A stretch of 64,000 nucleotides of DNA from Sphingobium baderi (GCF_001456115.1 NZ_CP013264.1:721001-785000), one strand, 5' to 3'. Shown: positions 8,250-17,921, counted from the first letter of the stretch. Program-made: numbers and translations. Notes: a model not told the origin generated them from the sequence alone.

Positions 8250-8675
8250 TTGGATTTCTGGGAAAAACCCCTCGATCAGCTCGACCGCGCGCAGTGGGAA
8301 GCGCTGTGCGACGGATGCGGCAAATGCTGCCTGCACAAGGCGGAGGATGAGGATACCGGCCGCATCTATCCCACCAATGTCGCCTGCCGCCTGCTCGATC
8401 GGCACAGCGGGCAATGCACCAGCTACAAGGATCGCCGCCGCTTCGTTCCGGATTGCGTGCGCCTGACACCGCAAAAGGTGCAGACGATAAGCTGGCTCCC
8501 CCGCACCTGCGCCTATCGCCTGCGGGGTGAGGGTAAGCCGCTGCCCGCATGGCATTACCTCATCAGCGGCGACCGCGAAGCCGTGCATCGCGCCGGGGAA
8601 TCCGTGCGCGGCTGGACCGTGGCGGAGGCGGAAGCGGGCGATTGGGAACATCATCTTGTCGACCGGGAAATCTGA
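8250..8675 (+). CDS. YcgN/UPF0260 cysteine-cluster protein
   Basis: A 141-residue protein starting at TTG 8250, with GTGAGG just upstream. The cysteine cluster CDGCGKCC at about residues 20-27 plus further cysteines (ACRLLD, QCTSY, DCVRL, TCAYRL) are the family hallmark and probably bind a metal or Fe-S centre. The function is not established. It lies 4 nt after the Sco gene and overlaps the metallopeptidase gene by 20 nt, so the three are likely co-transcribed. Confidence 0.87.
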   Translation: MDFWEKPLDQLDRAQWEALCDGCGKCCLHKAEDEDTGRIYPTNVACRLLDRHSGQCTSYKDRRRFVPDCVRLTPQKVQTISWLPRTCAYRLRGEGKPLPAWHYLISGDREAVHRAGESVRGWTVAEAEAGDWEHHLVDREI

Positions 8676-9369
8676 CGAAGCCGCGATCCTGATCGACGGC
8701 GTCGCGGTTCCGGTGCGGGTGCGCCGCTCCGCCCGTGCGCGCGCCTACAAGCTGTCGCTGGACGCGGCGCGGGGCGAACTGCGCCTCTCCCTCCCCGCGC
8801 GTGCCAGCCTGAAACGCGCGCTCGGCTGGGCGCAGGGGCATGAAGGCTGGGTGCGGGCGCAGATGGCGGCCCGCCCGGCCATGGCGACGCTGCGCGACGG
8901 CGCGGTCTTTCCGCTGGAGGGGCGGGATGTGCGGATATGCTGGACCCCCGGCGCATCGCGCACGATCCGGCTGGAAGGCGACCGGCTGCTGCTGGGCGGG
9001 GCCGAAGAGTCGGTCGGCGCGCGCGTGCTGCGCTGGCTCAAGGGCCGGGCAAAGGCAGTGCTGGAAAGCGAAACGCGGGAGCTGGCGGCACAGCATGGGC
9101 TGGCGGTCGCGTCGGTCGGCGTGGGCGATCCGCGCAGCCGCTGGGGCAGTTGCGCGTCGAACGGGACGATCCGCTATAGCTGGCGCCTGATCCTCTGTCC
9201 GCCGGAAGTGCGGCAAGCGACCGTCGCGCATGAACTGGCGCATCTGATCCACATGGACCACAGCCCCGCCTTCCACGCGGCCCACGCCCGCCTGCTGGGC
9301 CGCGATCCCCGCCCGGCGCGGGCATGGCTGCGAGCGCATGGGGCGGCGCTGCATCGCTTCGTCGGGTAA
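8656..9369 (+). CDS. YgjP/SprT-like zinc metallopeptidase (M48 superfamily, DUF45)
   Basis: About 237 residues from TTG 8656, which overlaps the upstream gene by 20 nt. The zinc-binding HELAHLIHMDHSPAFHAAH carries HExxH plus a third histidine, and RWGSCASNGTIRYSWRL precedes it as in this family. No signal peptide is seen, so it is predicted cytoplasmic. The substrate is unknown. A longer reading from 8527 exists but its extra N-terminus does not look like family sequence. Confidence 0.86.
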   Translation: MSTGKSDEAAILIDGVAVPVRVRRSARARAYKLSLDAARGELRLSLPARASLKRALGWAQGHEGWVRAQMAARPAMATLRDGAVFPLEGRDVRICWTPGASRTIRLEGDRLLLGGAEESVGARVLRWLKGRAKAVLESETRELAAQHGLAVASVGVGDPRSRWGSCASNGTIRYSWRLILCPPEVRQATVAHELAHLIHMDHSPAFHAAHARLLGRDPRPARAWLRAHGAALHRFVG

Positions 9370-9416
9370 GAAGGCGGATTGGCCCAGGGTGGACGTTCAA
9401 ATCCTCCTCAAACACC

Positions 9417-11828
9417 CTAGTCCGCCCGCATGGCCTCTTCGATCAGCGCTTCCGCTTCGATCAGCAGGGCATCTTCCGCCGCATGCTGGGCGACCTGCTC
9501 GCGGCCGATGAGGATGAGGACCGGAACTGCCAGCGGACTGACGCGCTCCAGCGGCATGTGCAGCATGGTGGACGCGGCGCGGTCTATGAGGTCGCCCAGA
9601 CGCCCCACATCCGTCATCCGCGCGCGGGCGTCGGCCCATGCCGCTTTCAGCAGCAGATGGTCGGGCTGATATTTGCGGAGCACATCGTAGATGAGGTCGG
9701 TGGAAAATGTGACCTGCCGACCGGTCTTGCGCTTGCCGGGATGCTGGCGCTCGATCAGGCCGGAAATCACCGCCACGTCGCGGAAGGCGCGCTTGAGCAG
9801 GCTTGATTGCTCGACCCATTCCACGAATTCATGGTCGAGTATGTCGGCGGAAAACAGGCTTTGCGGGTCGGTGACGGGCTTGAGGCCATAGACCGCCAGC
9901 GCATAATCGTTCGACACGAACCCCATCGGCATCAGGCCCTGCGCGTCCATGCGGCGGGTGAGGAGCATCCCCAGCGACTGATGCGCGTTCCACCCTTCGA
10001 AACTGTAGCAGACGAGATAGTGGCGGCCTTCATGCGGGAAGGTTTCGATCAATAGCTGGCCCGGCTGCGGCAGGGCGGAGCGATATTTCTGCATCTCCAG
10101 CCAATCGCGCACATCCTCCGGAAAGCGGTGCCATTCCTCCGGCTGGGCAAGGAAGCGCCGCACGCGGTCGGCCAGGCGCGTGGACATGGCCATGCGGGTG
10201 CCGCCCCAGCTTGGGATGCGCGCCTGTTTCGACGTGGCGCGGACGATGAGGTCGGCGGTGTCCATCCGCACCGTCTCCAGCGCCATGCCGGAAAAGAAGA
10301 AGCTGTCACCCGGGCGCAGGGTTGCGGCGAACCCCTCCTCCACCGTGCCCAGCTTGCGGCCGTTGGCGAAGCGCACGTCGAGCACCGGCTGATCGACGAT
10401 GATGCCCGCGTTCATGCGATGCTGTTGGATGAAGCGGGGATGGGAGACGCGCCATGTCCCGTCCTGTTCCCGCGTCAGCCGCTTGAATCGGTCATAGGCG
10501 CGCAGGGCGTAGCCGCCGCCCTCGATGAAATGGAGGACATGGGCGAAGGCCTCGTCCGTCAGCGCGCCATAGGGCATGGCGGAACGGACTTCGGCGAGCA
10601 GTTCCTCCTCGCGGAAGGGCGCGGCGCAGGCCATCGCCATCACATGCTGGGCCAGCACGTCGAGGCCGCCGGGGCGGAAATCGTCGCTGTCGCGCTCGCC
10701 CGATTCCACCGCGTCCAGCGCGGCGCGGGCTTCCAGATATTCAAAGCGGTTGCCGGGAATCAGGATCGCCTCGCTAGGCGCGTCGAGCCGGTGATTGGCG
10801 CGCCCGATACGCTGGAGCAGGCGGGAGGAGCCTTTGGGCGCGCCCATCTGGATCACGCAATCGACATTGCCCCAATCGACGCCCAGGTCGAGGCTGGCCG
10901 TGGCGACGAGGGCGCGGAGCCTGCCCGCCGCCACGGCGCTTTCGACCTTGCGGCGCGCTTCGATGGACAGGCTGCCATGGTGGATGGCGATGGGCAGGTT
11001 CGCGTCGTTCACCGACCAGAGCGACTGGAAGATCAGCTCCGCCAATCCCCGCGTGTTGCAGAAGACGAGCGTGGTCTGCCGCCTTTCGATCTCCGCCATC
11101 ACCTGTTTGGCGGCATATTTGCCGCTATGGCCGGACCATGGCACGCTGCCTTCGGGAATGAGGATGGTGACATGAGGGTCCGCCCCCTGCTCGCCGATGA
11201 CGGGCGTGACCGCGTTGATGTCGCCATCGGGCGCGAGCCAGGCGCGATAGGCGTCCACATCCGCGACGGTGGCGGAAAGGGCGACGCGGCGCAGGCCGGG
11301 ATGGATGGCCTGCAGGCGCGATAGCGAGAGGTTGAGCAGGTCGCCGCGCTTTTGTGTCGCGAAGGCGTGGACTTCGTCGATGATGACGGTCTTCAAATGC
11401 GCGAACATCAGGAAGCTGTCGGGATAGCTCAGCAGCAATGAGAGCGATTCGGGCGTCGTGAGCAAGATCTGCGGTGGACGCGCGCGCTGGCGGGCCTTGC
11501 GGTCCGAAGGCGTGTCGCCTGTGCGGGTTTCGACGCGGATCGGAAGACCCATCTCCTCGATCGGCGTGAGGAGGTTGCGGCGCACGTCCACCGCCAGCGC
11601 CTTCAGGGGCGAGACATAAAGCGTGTGAAGGCCCTCGGCGGGATTGTCGATAAGGTCGGTCAGCGTGGGCAGGAAACCGGCGAGCGTCTTGCCCGCGCCG
11701 GTCGGGGCGACGAGCAGCGTGTGCTCGCCCCGGCGCGCCGCCTCCAGCATATCGCGCTGATGACGGCGCGGATGCCAGCCGCGATCCGCCAACCATCGCT
11801 CCAGCGGATCGGGAAGGCGTGCGTCCAT
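9417..11828 (-). CDS. Ligase-associated DEXH-box helicase (Lhr-type)
   Basis: 803 residues from ATG 11828; an upstream in-frame extension to 11987 is unlike the family. Motif I is APTGAGKT, motif II is DEVH (IIDEVHAFA), motif III is LSATVAD, and the helicase C domain contains VATASLDLGVDWGNVD and QRIGRANH. The C-terminal half carries the Lhr-specific domains. In other bacteria this helicase sits with a DNA ligase, an exonuclease and PdeM in a damage-response cluster. Here it stands alone, and pdeM is about 34 kb away at 45.5 kb. Confidence 0.9.
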   Translation of the reverse strand: MDARLPDPLERWLADRGWHPRRHQRDMLEAARRGEHTLLVAPTGAGKTLAGFLPTLTDLIDNPAEGLHTLYVSPLKALAVDVRRNLLTPIEEMGLPIRVETRTGDTPSDRKARQRARPPQILLTTPESLSLLLSYPDSFLMFAHLKTVIIDEVHAFATQKRGDLLNLSLSRLQAIHPGLRRVALSATVADVDAYRAWLAPDGDINAVTPVIGEQGADPHVTILIPEGSVPWSGHSGKYAAKQVMAEIERRQTTLVFCNTRGLAELIFQSLWSVNDANLPIAIHHGSLSIEARRKVESAVAAGRLRALVATASLDLGVDWGNVDCVIQMGAPKGSSRLLQRIGRANHRLDAPSEAILIPGNRFEYLEARAALDAVESGERDSDDFRPGGLDVLAQHVMAMACAAPFREEELLAEVRSAMPYGALTDEAFAHVLHFIEGGGYALRAYDRFKRLTREQDGTWRVSHPRFIQQHRMNAGIIVDQPVLDVRFANGRKLGTVEEGFAATLRPGDSFFFSGMALETVRMDTADLIVRATSKQARIPSWGGTRMAMSTRLADRVRRFLAQPEEWHRFPEDVRDWLEMQKYRSALPQPGQLLIETFPHEGRHYLVCYSFEGWNAHQSLGMLLTRRMDAQGLMPMGFVSNDYALAVYGLKPVTDPQSLFSADILDHEFVEWVEQSSLLKRAFRDVAVISGLIERQHPGKRKTGRQVTFSTDLIYDVLRKYQPDHLLLKAAWADARARMTDVGRLGDLIDRAASTMLHMPLERVSPLAVPVLILIGREQVAQHAAEDALLIEAEALIEEAMRAD

Positions 11829-12006
11829 GATGGGGATGTAGGAAGGGGCGACCGCCCTGTCACTTCCGGCCGCGACGAACAGAATAATAATACCATCAGA
11901 AGAAATAATGTTTCGCCGCGCCTCTGGCTCTTTCGCGTCCTCATGCGTTACACTCGCGCCATGACAGCGGCGCTCCAGACGCCGCATTTTGCAGGAGTAT
12001 CCGACT

Positions 12007-13335
12007 ATGACCGGCGAAACCGAAGCCGAGTTGACCGGCGCAGAACCCTCTCACAACCGGCGCCATCCCAAGGCCCCCATCATGGAGATAGAGGGCCGCA
12101 AGCTGAAGCCCGCGACGCTGATGATGGGCCATGGCTATGACCCCACTTTGTCCGAAGGATCGTTGAAGCCGCCGATCTTCCTCACCTCCACCTTCGCCTT
12201 TGAAAGCGCGGCGGCGGGTAAGCGGCATTTCGAGGGCGTGACCGGCATCCGCCCCGGCGGCGCGGAGGGCCTCGTCTATTCCCGCTTCAACGGGCCGAAT
12301 CAGGAAATCGCCGAAGACCGGCTTTCCGTGTGGGAGGAAGCGGAGGATGCTCTGCTCTTTTCCAGCGGCATGTCCGCCATCGCCACCACCCTGCTCGCGC
12401 TGGTGCAGCCGGGCGACGTGATCGTGCATAGCGCGCCGCTCTATGCCGCGACGGAATCGCTGATCGGACGCATTCTGGGGCGGTTCGGGGTGCAGTGGCT
12501 CGATTTCCCGGCGGGCGCGACCGAAGAAGAGATCGGGGCCGTCATCGAAAAGGCGAAGGGCATGGGGCGGGTCGCTCTGCTTTACCTCGAAAGCCCGGCC
12601 AACCCGACCAATGTGCTGGTCGATCTGGAAGCGGTCGCCGCGCGGCGCGACGCCCTGTTCGCGGGCGCGGAGCATGTGCCGCCGATCGCCATCGACAACA
12701 CTTTCCTTGGGCCGCTCTGGCACCATCCGCTCAGCCATGGGGCGGATCTCGTCATCTATTCGCTCACCAAATATGCGGGCGGGCACAGCGATCTGGTCGC
12801 GGGCGGCGTGCTGGGGTCCGATGCGCTGATCAACACCGTCCGGCTGATGCGGAACACCATCGGCACCATCCTCGACCCCCATTCGGCGTGGATGCTGCTG
12901 CGGAGCCTGGAGACGCTGGAATTGCGGATGAGCCGCGCCGGCGAAAATGCGGAAAAGGTCTGCGCCTGGCTCAGGGACCAGCCGCAGGTGGAGAAGGTCG
13001 TCTATCTCGGCTTCCCCGAAACCGATCGGCAGGCCGACATCTACCGCCGCCATTGCACGGGAGCGGGCTCCACCTTCTCCCTCTATCTGAAGGGTGGAGA
13101 GGCGGAGGCGTTCGCCTTCCTCGACGCGCTCAAGATCGCGAAGCTGGCGGTCAGTCTTGGCGGCACGGAAACGCTGGCGAGCCATCCCGCCGCGATGACC
13201 CATCTGTCCGTCCCGGCGGAGCGCAAGAAGGCGCTCGGCATCGGCGATAATATGGTGCGGATTTCCATCGGCTGCGAGGATGCGGACGACCTGATCGCCG
13301 ACTTCGCCCAGGCATTGCGGGCGACGGAGGGCTAG
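12007..13335 (+). CDS. Cys/Met metabolism PLP-dependent enzyme (cystathionine gamma-synthase / methionine gamma-lyase family)
   Basis: 442 residues from ATG 12007, with GGAG 11 nt upstream. The fold-type I PLP lysine lies in SLTKYAGGHSD. Other family marks are YSRFNGPNQEIAEDRL, LLFSSGMSAI and SLGGTETLASHPAAMTH. This group catalyses gamma- or beta-elimination and replacement on sulfur amino acids; sequence alone does not separate gamma-synthase, gamma-lyase and cystathionine beta-lyase. Its stop overlaps the convergent HAD gene's stop at CTAG (13332-13335). I looked for a SAM riboswitch upstream and found none. Confidence 0.88.
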   Translation: MTGETEAELTGAEPSHNRRHPKAPIMEIEGRKLKPATLMMGHGYDPTLSEGSLKPPIFLTSTFAFESAAAGKRHFEGVTGIRPGGAEGLVYSRFNGPNQEIAEDRLSVWEEAEDALLFSSGMSAIATTLLALVQPGDVIVHSAPLYAATESLIGRILGRFGVQWLDFPAGATEEEIGAVIEKAKGMGRVALLYLESPANPTNVLVDLEAVAARRDALFAGAEHVPPIAIDNTFLGPLWHHPLSHGADLVIYSLTKYAGGHSDLVAGGVLGSDALINTVRLMRNTIGTILDPHSAWMLLRSLETLELRMSRAGENAEKVCAWLRDQPQVEKVVYLGFPETDRQADIYRRHCTGAGSTFSLYLKGGEAEAFAFLDALKIAKLAVSLGGTETLASHPAAMTHLSVPAERKKALGIGDNMVRISIGCEDADDLIADFAQALRATEG

Positions 13336-14006
13336 GGCCAGTCGACCCGCGTCCACCCGCGTTCAGCCGCCAGTTTCGCCAGCGGCTTGTGCGGGTTGGC
13401 GGCGTGGGGCACGTCGGAAAATTCCAGCATCGGCGCGTCCGACACATGGTCGGAATAGGAACGGATATGCGCTTGTGCGCGGTCGATGGCCTGCGCCGCC
13501 ATCCACGCCTTTATCATGCGGAGCTTACCAGTGTCGTAGCAATTCTCGCCCGCGATCCGGGCGCGGACATAGCGCAGATCCTGGCTCAGATGATCGGTCG
13601 CGATCACCGCGTCGAAGCCCAGCCGCCGCGCGATCGGCTCGACATAGAGGCGGTAGGAGGCGGTTGCGAGCACCAGCGTGCACCCGTCCGCCCTGTCCCG
13701 CGCGATCTGCGCCAGCGCGCCGGGGCGGACATTGCCTTCCACCACCTTCGCGGCATAGCTTTCCACATGCGGCATCAGCTTCGCGCGCTCGACATTCCAG
13801 CCGATCATCAGGCCCTGATTGACTTCCTTGAGCCGCTGGCGCGTCACCAGTTTCAATACATAGGCCAGCATCATCAGGACCACGCCCGGAAACAGCAGCA
13901 GCCGCCAGGGCGCCATATGCCGCGCCACATGCAGCAGAAAGCCCGTATAGGTGCCCGAATAAGTGACCGTCCGGTCCATGTCGTAAATCGCCAGCCTGTG
14001 CGTCAT
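13332..14006 (-). CDS. HAD-IB family phosphatase
   Basis: A 224-residue HAD hydrolase. Motif I is YDMDRTVT (nucleophile D9), motif II is LATASYRLYV, the lysine is in DTGKLRMI, and motif III is YSDHVSDAPML. A hydrophobic helix (LLLFPGVVLMMLAYVLKLV) near residue 40 lies in the cap region and may associate with the membrane. Relatives act on phosphoserine or lysophosphatidic-type substrates; the substrate here is unknown. It is convergent with the PLP enzyme and divergent from the Mla operon. Confidence 0.85.
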   Translation of the reverse strand: MTHRLAIYDMDRTVTYSGTYTGFLLHVARHMAPWRLLLFPGVVLMMLAYVLKLVTRQRLKEVNQGLMIGWNVERAKLMPHVESYAAKVVEGNVRPGALAQIARDRADGCTLVLATASYRLYVEPIARRLGFDAVIATDHLSQDLRYVRARIAGENCYDTGKLRMIKAWMAAQAIDRAQAHIRSYSDHVSDAPMLEFSDVPHAANPHKPLAKLAAERGWTRVDWP

Positions 14007-14104
14007 GCCGCTATCGAAACTTTTTGCCCTTACCCTTCGTTATCCTAGCGGATGGGCCGTTTCGGCTTGCCGCGCAACCGATAATGGACCACTAATCCTG
14101 ACGC

Positions 14105-15214
14105 ATGAACAAAGCCGCTGAACTTGCTGAGGAAACGCGCGACGGCGGCACGGTCGTGCGGCTTTCCGGCACGCTCACCATCGCCTGCCTGCATGACCTG
14201 CCCGCGCGGCTGGACGCGCTGGAGGCTCCGGTCGGCGCCATAGACCTGTCTGGCGTCGATCATATGGACACGATCGGCGCATGGACCGTGCACCGCACCG
14301 CCAAGCGGCTGGACTGCCCCGTCAGCGGCGGCAGCGCCGATGCGGAAAAAATGATCGCGGCCGTCGGCGAACTGGACGAGCCGGTCGCGATCCGTCCCGA
14401 ACATGTGTCGCCCCTGAAACGCGTGCTGGGCGAAATCGGCGAAGCGGTCGTCAACTCGGGCGCGACCCTGCTCGGCCTGCTCGGCTTTTTCGGCGCGACG
14501 CTGGTGGCGGCCTGGAATGTGATCCGCCACCCCAGCCGCTTCCGCGTCAATGCCGTGGTGCAGCGGTTCGAGGTCGTGGGCGTGTCGGCGCTGGGCATCA
14601 TCGGCCTGATGAGCTTCCTGATCGGCATCGTCATCGCCCAGCAGGGATCGGTGCAGTTGCGCCAGTTCGGCATGGAGATGCTGACGATCAACCTGGTCGG
14701 CCGGCTGACCTTCCGCGAACTGGGCGTATTGATGACGGCGATCATGGTGGCGGGCCGCTCCGGCTCCGCCTTCGCCGCGCAGCTGGGCACCATGAAGCTG
14801 ACCGAGGAAGTGGACGCGATGCGGACCATCGGCGTCTCCCCCATGGAGGCGCTGGTGCTGCCCCGCACGCTGGCGGTGGTGGTGATGATGCCGCTGCTGG
14901 GCTTTTATTCGTCGGTCATCGCGGTCATCGGCGGCGGGTTCCTGTGCGCGGTTGCGCTCGACATTCCGCCGATCACCTTTGTTCAGCGCCTGCGTGAAGT
15001 GGTGCCGATCACCGATTTGTGGGTCGGCCTCATCAAGGCGCCGGTGTTCGGCCTCATCATCGCTATTTCGGGCTGTTTTCAGGGGATGCAAGTCAAGGCC
15101 AATGCGGAGGAAGTCGGTTTGCGAACCACCTCCGCCGTGGTGCAGGCGATCTTTCTCGTCATCGTGATCGACGCCTTTTTCGCGGTCTTCTTCACCTGGG
15201 TGGGCTGGAACTGA
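14105..15214 (+). CDS. mlaE: MlaE-family ABC transporter permease with N-terminal STAS-like domain
   Basis: A 369-residue permease. Residues about 10-90 resemble a STAS domain (VVRLSGTLTIACLHDLP, AIDLSGVDHMDTIGAWTV), fused to the MlaE domain from about residue 105 with several membrane helices and RFEVVGVSALGIIGL. Mla systems move phospholipids between outer and inner membranes; E. coli keeps the STAS part as separate MlaB, so the fusion replaces it. First gene of a four-gene operon; its stop overlaps the mlaF start by 1 nt (TGATG). Confidence 0.92.
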   Translation: MNKAAELAEETRDGGTVVRLSGTLTIACLHDLPARLDALEAPVGAIDLSGVDHMDTIGAWTVHRTAKRLDCPVSGGSADAEKMIAAVGELDEPVAIRPEHVSPLKRVLGEIGEAVVNSGATLLGLLGFFGATLVAAWNVIRHPSRFRVNAVVQRFEVVGVSALGIIGLMSFLIGIVIAQQGSVQLRQFGMEMLTINLVGRLTFRELGVLMTAIMVAGRSGSAFAAQLGTMKLTEEVDAMRTIGVSPMEALVLPRTLAVVVMMPLLGFYSSVIAVIGGGFLCAVALDIPPITFVQRLREVVPITDLWVGLIKAPVFGLIIAISGCFQGMQVKANAEEVGLRTTSAVVQAIFLVIVIDAFFAVFFTWVGWN

Positions 15215-16086
15215 TGGCGGCGGAAATCGAATCGGTTGAGGAAGAGCGCGTCGAAAAGGCGGTTGAGGGCAATGGCATCGCCATTTGCGTGCGCGACCTT
15301 CGCACCAGCTTCGGCGATCAGATCGTGCATGACGGACTGGACCTCGACGTACGCAAGGGCGAAATCCTGGGCGTCGTCGGCGGATCGGGCACCGGCAAGT
15401 CGGTGCTGATGCGGGCCATCATCGGCCTGCAGATTCCCGACCGGGGCGAGATCGAGGTTTTTGGCGAGCCGATGATCGGGCGGCTGGATGACGAAGCCCT
15501 GGCCATTCGCAAGCGCTGGGGCGTGCTGTTTCAGGGCGGCGCGCTGTTTTCCACGCTGACGGTGGCGGAGAATGTGGAAGTGCCGATCCGGGAATATTAT
15601 CCCAATATCGGCGCGCAGCTTCGGGATGAGATCGCCGCCTACAAGATTCGCATGACCGGCCTGCCCGCTGATGCCGGACCCAAATATCCCGCCGAACTGT
15701 CCGGCGGCATGAGGAAGCGCGCCGGGCTTGCCCGCGCATTGGCGTTGGACCCGGACCTTCTGTTTCTGGACGAGCCGACGGCGGGGCTGGACCCCATCGG
15801 CGCGGCGGCTTTCGACGATCAGACGCGACGGTTGCAGCGGACGCTGGGCCTGACCGTCTTTCTCATCACCCATGATCTCGACACGCTCTATTCGATCTGT
15901 GACCGGGTGGCGGTGCTGGCGGATAAAAAGGTGATTGCGGTGGGTACGATCGACGAATTGCTGGCGACCGACCATCCCTGGATACAGGAATATTTCAACG
16001 GCCCGCGCGGCCGCGCCGCCACGGCGGCGGTGGAGCGCGAGCGCGGCAAGACCGCTGCCGAAACCCAAGCGGACGGAAGGCGATAG
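15214..16086 (+). CDS. mlaF: Mla-type ABC transporter ATP-binding protein
   Basis: 290 residues from ATG 15214. Walker A is GGSGTGKS, the Q-loop is VLFQGGALFS, the signature is LSGGMRKRAGLARAL, Walker B is LLFLDEPTAGLDP, and the switch histidine is in LITHDLDT. The C-terminal tail is rich in Arg, Ala and Glu. It powers the lipid transporter with the upstream permease; mlaD follows 3 nt later. Confidence 0.94.
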   Translation: MAAEIESVEEERVEKAVEGNGIAICVRDLRTSFGDQIVHDGLDLDVRKGEILGVVGGSGTGKSVLMRAIIGLQIPDRGEIEVFGEPMIGRLDDEALAIRKRWGVLFQGGALFSTLTVAENVEVPIREYYPNIGAQLRDEIAAYKIRMTGLPADAGPKYPAELSGGMRKRAGLARALALDPDLLFLDEPTAGLDPIGAAAFDDQTRRLQRTLGLTVFLITHDLDTLYSICDRVAVLADKKVIAVGTIDELLATDHPWIQEYFNGPRGRAATAAVERERGKTAAETQADGRR

Positions 16087-16089
16087 GAT

Positions 16090-17052
16090 ATGGAAACCCG
16101 CTCCAATCATGTGCTGGTGGGCACGGTCACGCTGCTGCTGCTGGCCGCGATCATGATCGCCGCCTTCTGGTTCTCACGCCTTTCGGACGGCGAGAACAAG
16201 GAATATGACATTTTCTTCAAGCAGTCGGTGAACGGCCTCGCCAAGGGGTCGAGCGTCAACTATTCGGGCGTGCCTTCGGGGCAGGTCGAGAAGATCGAGC
16301 TGTGGAAGCGCGATCCCGGCTTCGTGAAGGTCCGCATTTCCGTGAAGGAAGGGACGCCGGTGCTGCTCGGCACCACGGCGACCATTCAGGGCGTGGGCTT
16401 CACCGGTGTTTCGGAAATCGTGCTGGATGGCGCGGTCAAGGGGGCGCCGCCGATCAAATGCCCGGAAAATAATCCGCAATCCGTCTGTCCCGATGGCGTG
16501 CCGATCATTCCCACCAAGCCCGGCGCGCTGGGCGAGCTGCTCAACAATGCGCCGCAACTGCTCGAACGGCTGTCCACGCTGACCGAGCGGCTGACGGAAC
16601 TGTTGAGCGACAAGAATCAGCAGTCTTTCGCCGGCATCCTCGCCAATGTGGAGAAGGTGACGGGCGCAATGGCCGATCGCAGCCCCGAAATCGCCGCGAC
16701 GCTGGCCGAAGCGCGCATCGCCGTGCAACGGACGGGCATCGCCGCCGAGAATATCGGCAAGCTCGCCGCGACCACGGATTCGCTGTTGAACGATGAAGGC
16801 CGTCCGCTGATGGCCGACCTGCGTAAGAGCGTGCAATCCGCCACCCGCAGCATCGACACGCTCGACAAGACCATTGCCGAAGCGCAGCCGGGTGTTCACG
16901 CCTTCAGCAACCAGACCATGCCGGAAGTGAACCAGCTTGTCCGCGACCTGCGCGAAATGTCGCGCGCTTTCCGCGGCGTGGCCGAAAAGCTCGACCAGCA
17001 GGGTGCGGGCTCGCTGGTCGGATCGCCCAAATTGCCCGATTACAAGAATTAA
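16090..17052 (+). CDS. mlaD: MCE-domain lipid-binding protein of the Mla transporter
   Basis: A 320-residue protein. One N-terminal membrane helix (VLVGTVTLLLLAAIMIAAFWF, about residues 8-28) anchors it in the inner membrane. The MCE domain follows (residues about 40-115: GLAKGSSVNYSGVPSGQVEKI, IQGVGFTGVSEIVLDG). The region after about residue 150 is predicted helical. MCE proteins form a hexameric ring that channels lipid between permease and periplasm. AGGA lies just before the start. Confidence 0.92.
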   Translation: METRSNHVLVGTVTLLLLAAIMIAAFWFSRLSDGENKEYDIFFKQSVNGLAKGSSVNYSGVPSGQVEKIELWKRDPGFVKVRISVKEGTPVLLGTTATIQGVGFTGVSEIVLDGAVKGAPPIKCPENNPQSVCPDGVPIIPTKPGALGELLNNAPQLLERLSTLTERLTELLSDKNQQSFAGILANVEKVTGAMADRSPEIAATLAEARIAVQRTGIAAENIGKLAATTDSLLNDEGRPLMADLRKSVQSATRSIDTLDKTIAEAQPGVHAFSNQTMPEVNQLVRDLREMSRAFRGVAEKLDQQGAGSLVGSPKLPDYKN

Positions 17053-17069
17053 GACGAGGGAGCCGGAAG

Positions 17070-17681
17070 ATGTTCCACCTGAAATTCAATGGCGCTGCCG
17101 TGCTGGCGCTGGGCTTCATGCTGACGGGCTGCGTGTCCTTCGGCGCGAAACCGCCGGAGCAACTCCTCTCGCTGAGCGCCGCGCAGCGCGTCGCGCCAGG
17201 CGCTCCGGTCAATGCGGGGCAGGCTCTCAGCCTGGTCGTCGCCGATCCCGAAGCGCCCAAGATACTGGACACGGTGCGGGTTCCGGTGCGCGTATCGCCC
17301 ACCTCCGTCGCTTATGTCACTAAAGTGCAATGGTCCGACACGCCGCGCCATCTGTTTCAGAGCCTGCTCGCCGAAACGATCGCCGCCACGGGCAGCCGGA
17401 TCGTGCTGGATCCCGGCCAATATTCCGGCGTGCCAGGGCAAAGGCTGATGGGCGCGCTGGTGGATTTCGGCATCGACGAGCAAAGCCGCACCGCCATCGT
17501 GACCTATGACGCGATCCTCGCCAATCCCGGCGGAACGATCCTTGCCCGGCAACGCTTCACGGCCCAGCAGCCGGTGAATGGCAAGATCGGCGCCGCCACA
17601 GTGGGCGCGCCGCTCAATGCGGCGGCGAATAAGGTGGCGGCGGATGTGGCAGCCTGGCTGTCAACGGTGTCCCAGCCTTAA
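17070..17681 (+). CDS. ABC-type transport auxiliary lipoprotein of the Mla-type system
   Basis: A 203-residue lipoprotein with lipobox LTGC at residues about 15-18. The body matches the ABC-type transport auxiliary (PqiC-like) family: VRVPVRVSPTSVAYVTKVQWSDTPRHLF, later ALVDFGIDEQSRTAIVTYDAIL. In related systems this component sits on the outer-membrane side of an MCE importer. It is the last gene of the operon, 17 nt after mlaD. No mlaA or mlaC homologue is in the window. Confidence 0.87.
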   Translation: MFHLKFNGAAVLALGFMLTGCVSFGAKPPEQLLSLSAAQRVAPGAPVNAGQALSLVVADPEAPKILDTVRVPVRVSPTSVAYVTKVQWSDTPRHLFQSLLAETIAATGSRIVLDPGQYSGVPGQRLMGALVDFGIDEQSRTAIVTYDAILANPGGTILARQRFTAQQPVNGKIGAATVGAPLNAAANKVAADVAAWLSTVSQP

Positions 17682-17734
17682 GGCGAGATTTCGGCTCATT
17701 GCGGCCATTCTTTTGGGACGAAGTTGGAAGAGGG

Positions 17735-17848
17735 GGAGGAAGGCGAAGCTGCGCGCTATCCAGCAAACGGCGCATGCTCCCGCTCCGAGCTACGGCTAAG
17801 CAGCAAGCTGCCAATCCTGCGCGACCTCGGCCAGAAGCACGCGCCTAG
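17735..17848 (+). repeat. Dispersed intergenic repeat, copy A
   Basis: About 112 nt that align with the reverse strand of 47171-47282 (copy B) at roughly three quarters identity by eye. Strongly shared blocks are GCGCTATCC, the palindrome core GCAGCAAGCTGCCAA, ACCTCGGCC and CACGCGCCT. Both copies lie between convergent genes: here after the Mla lipoprotein and before the end of pepN. No coding frame is conserved. The rest of the 240-nt gap shows nothing else I recognise. Confidence 0.75.
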
Positions 17849-17921
17849 AGTTACGCGCCTCTGGCCGACCCCTAAGCGGAGAAGGATAAAGCTATGCCTG
17901 AAACCCGCGCTTCGCCCACTC

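Noticed and set aside
11829..12006. SAM-type riboswitch before the Cys/Met PLP enzyme
   Set aside because: I looked for SAM-II or SAH riboswitch motifs and saw none; the region is AT-rich with no convincing stem set.
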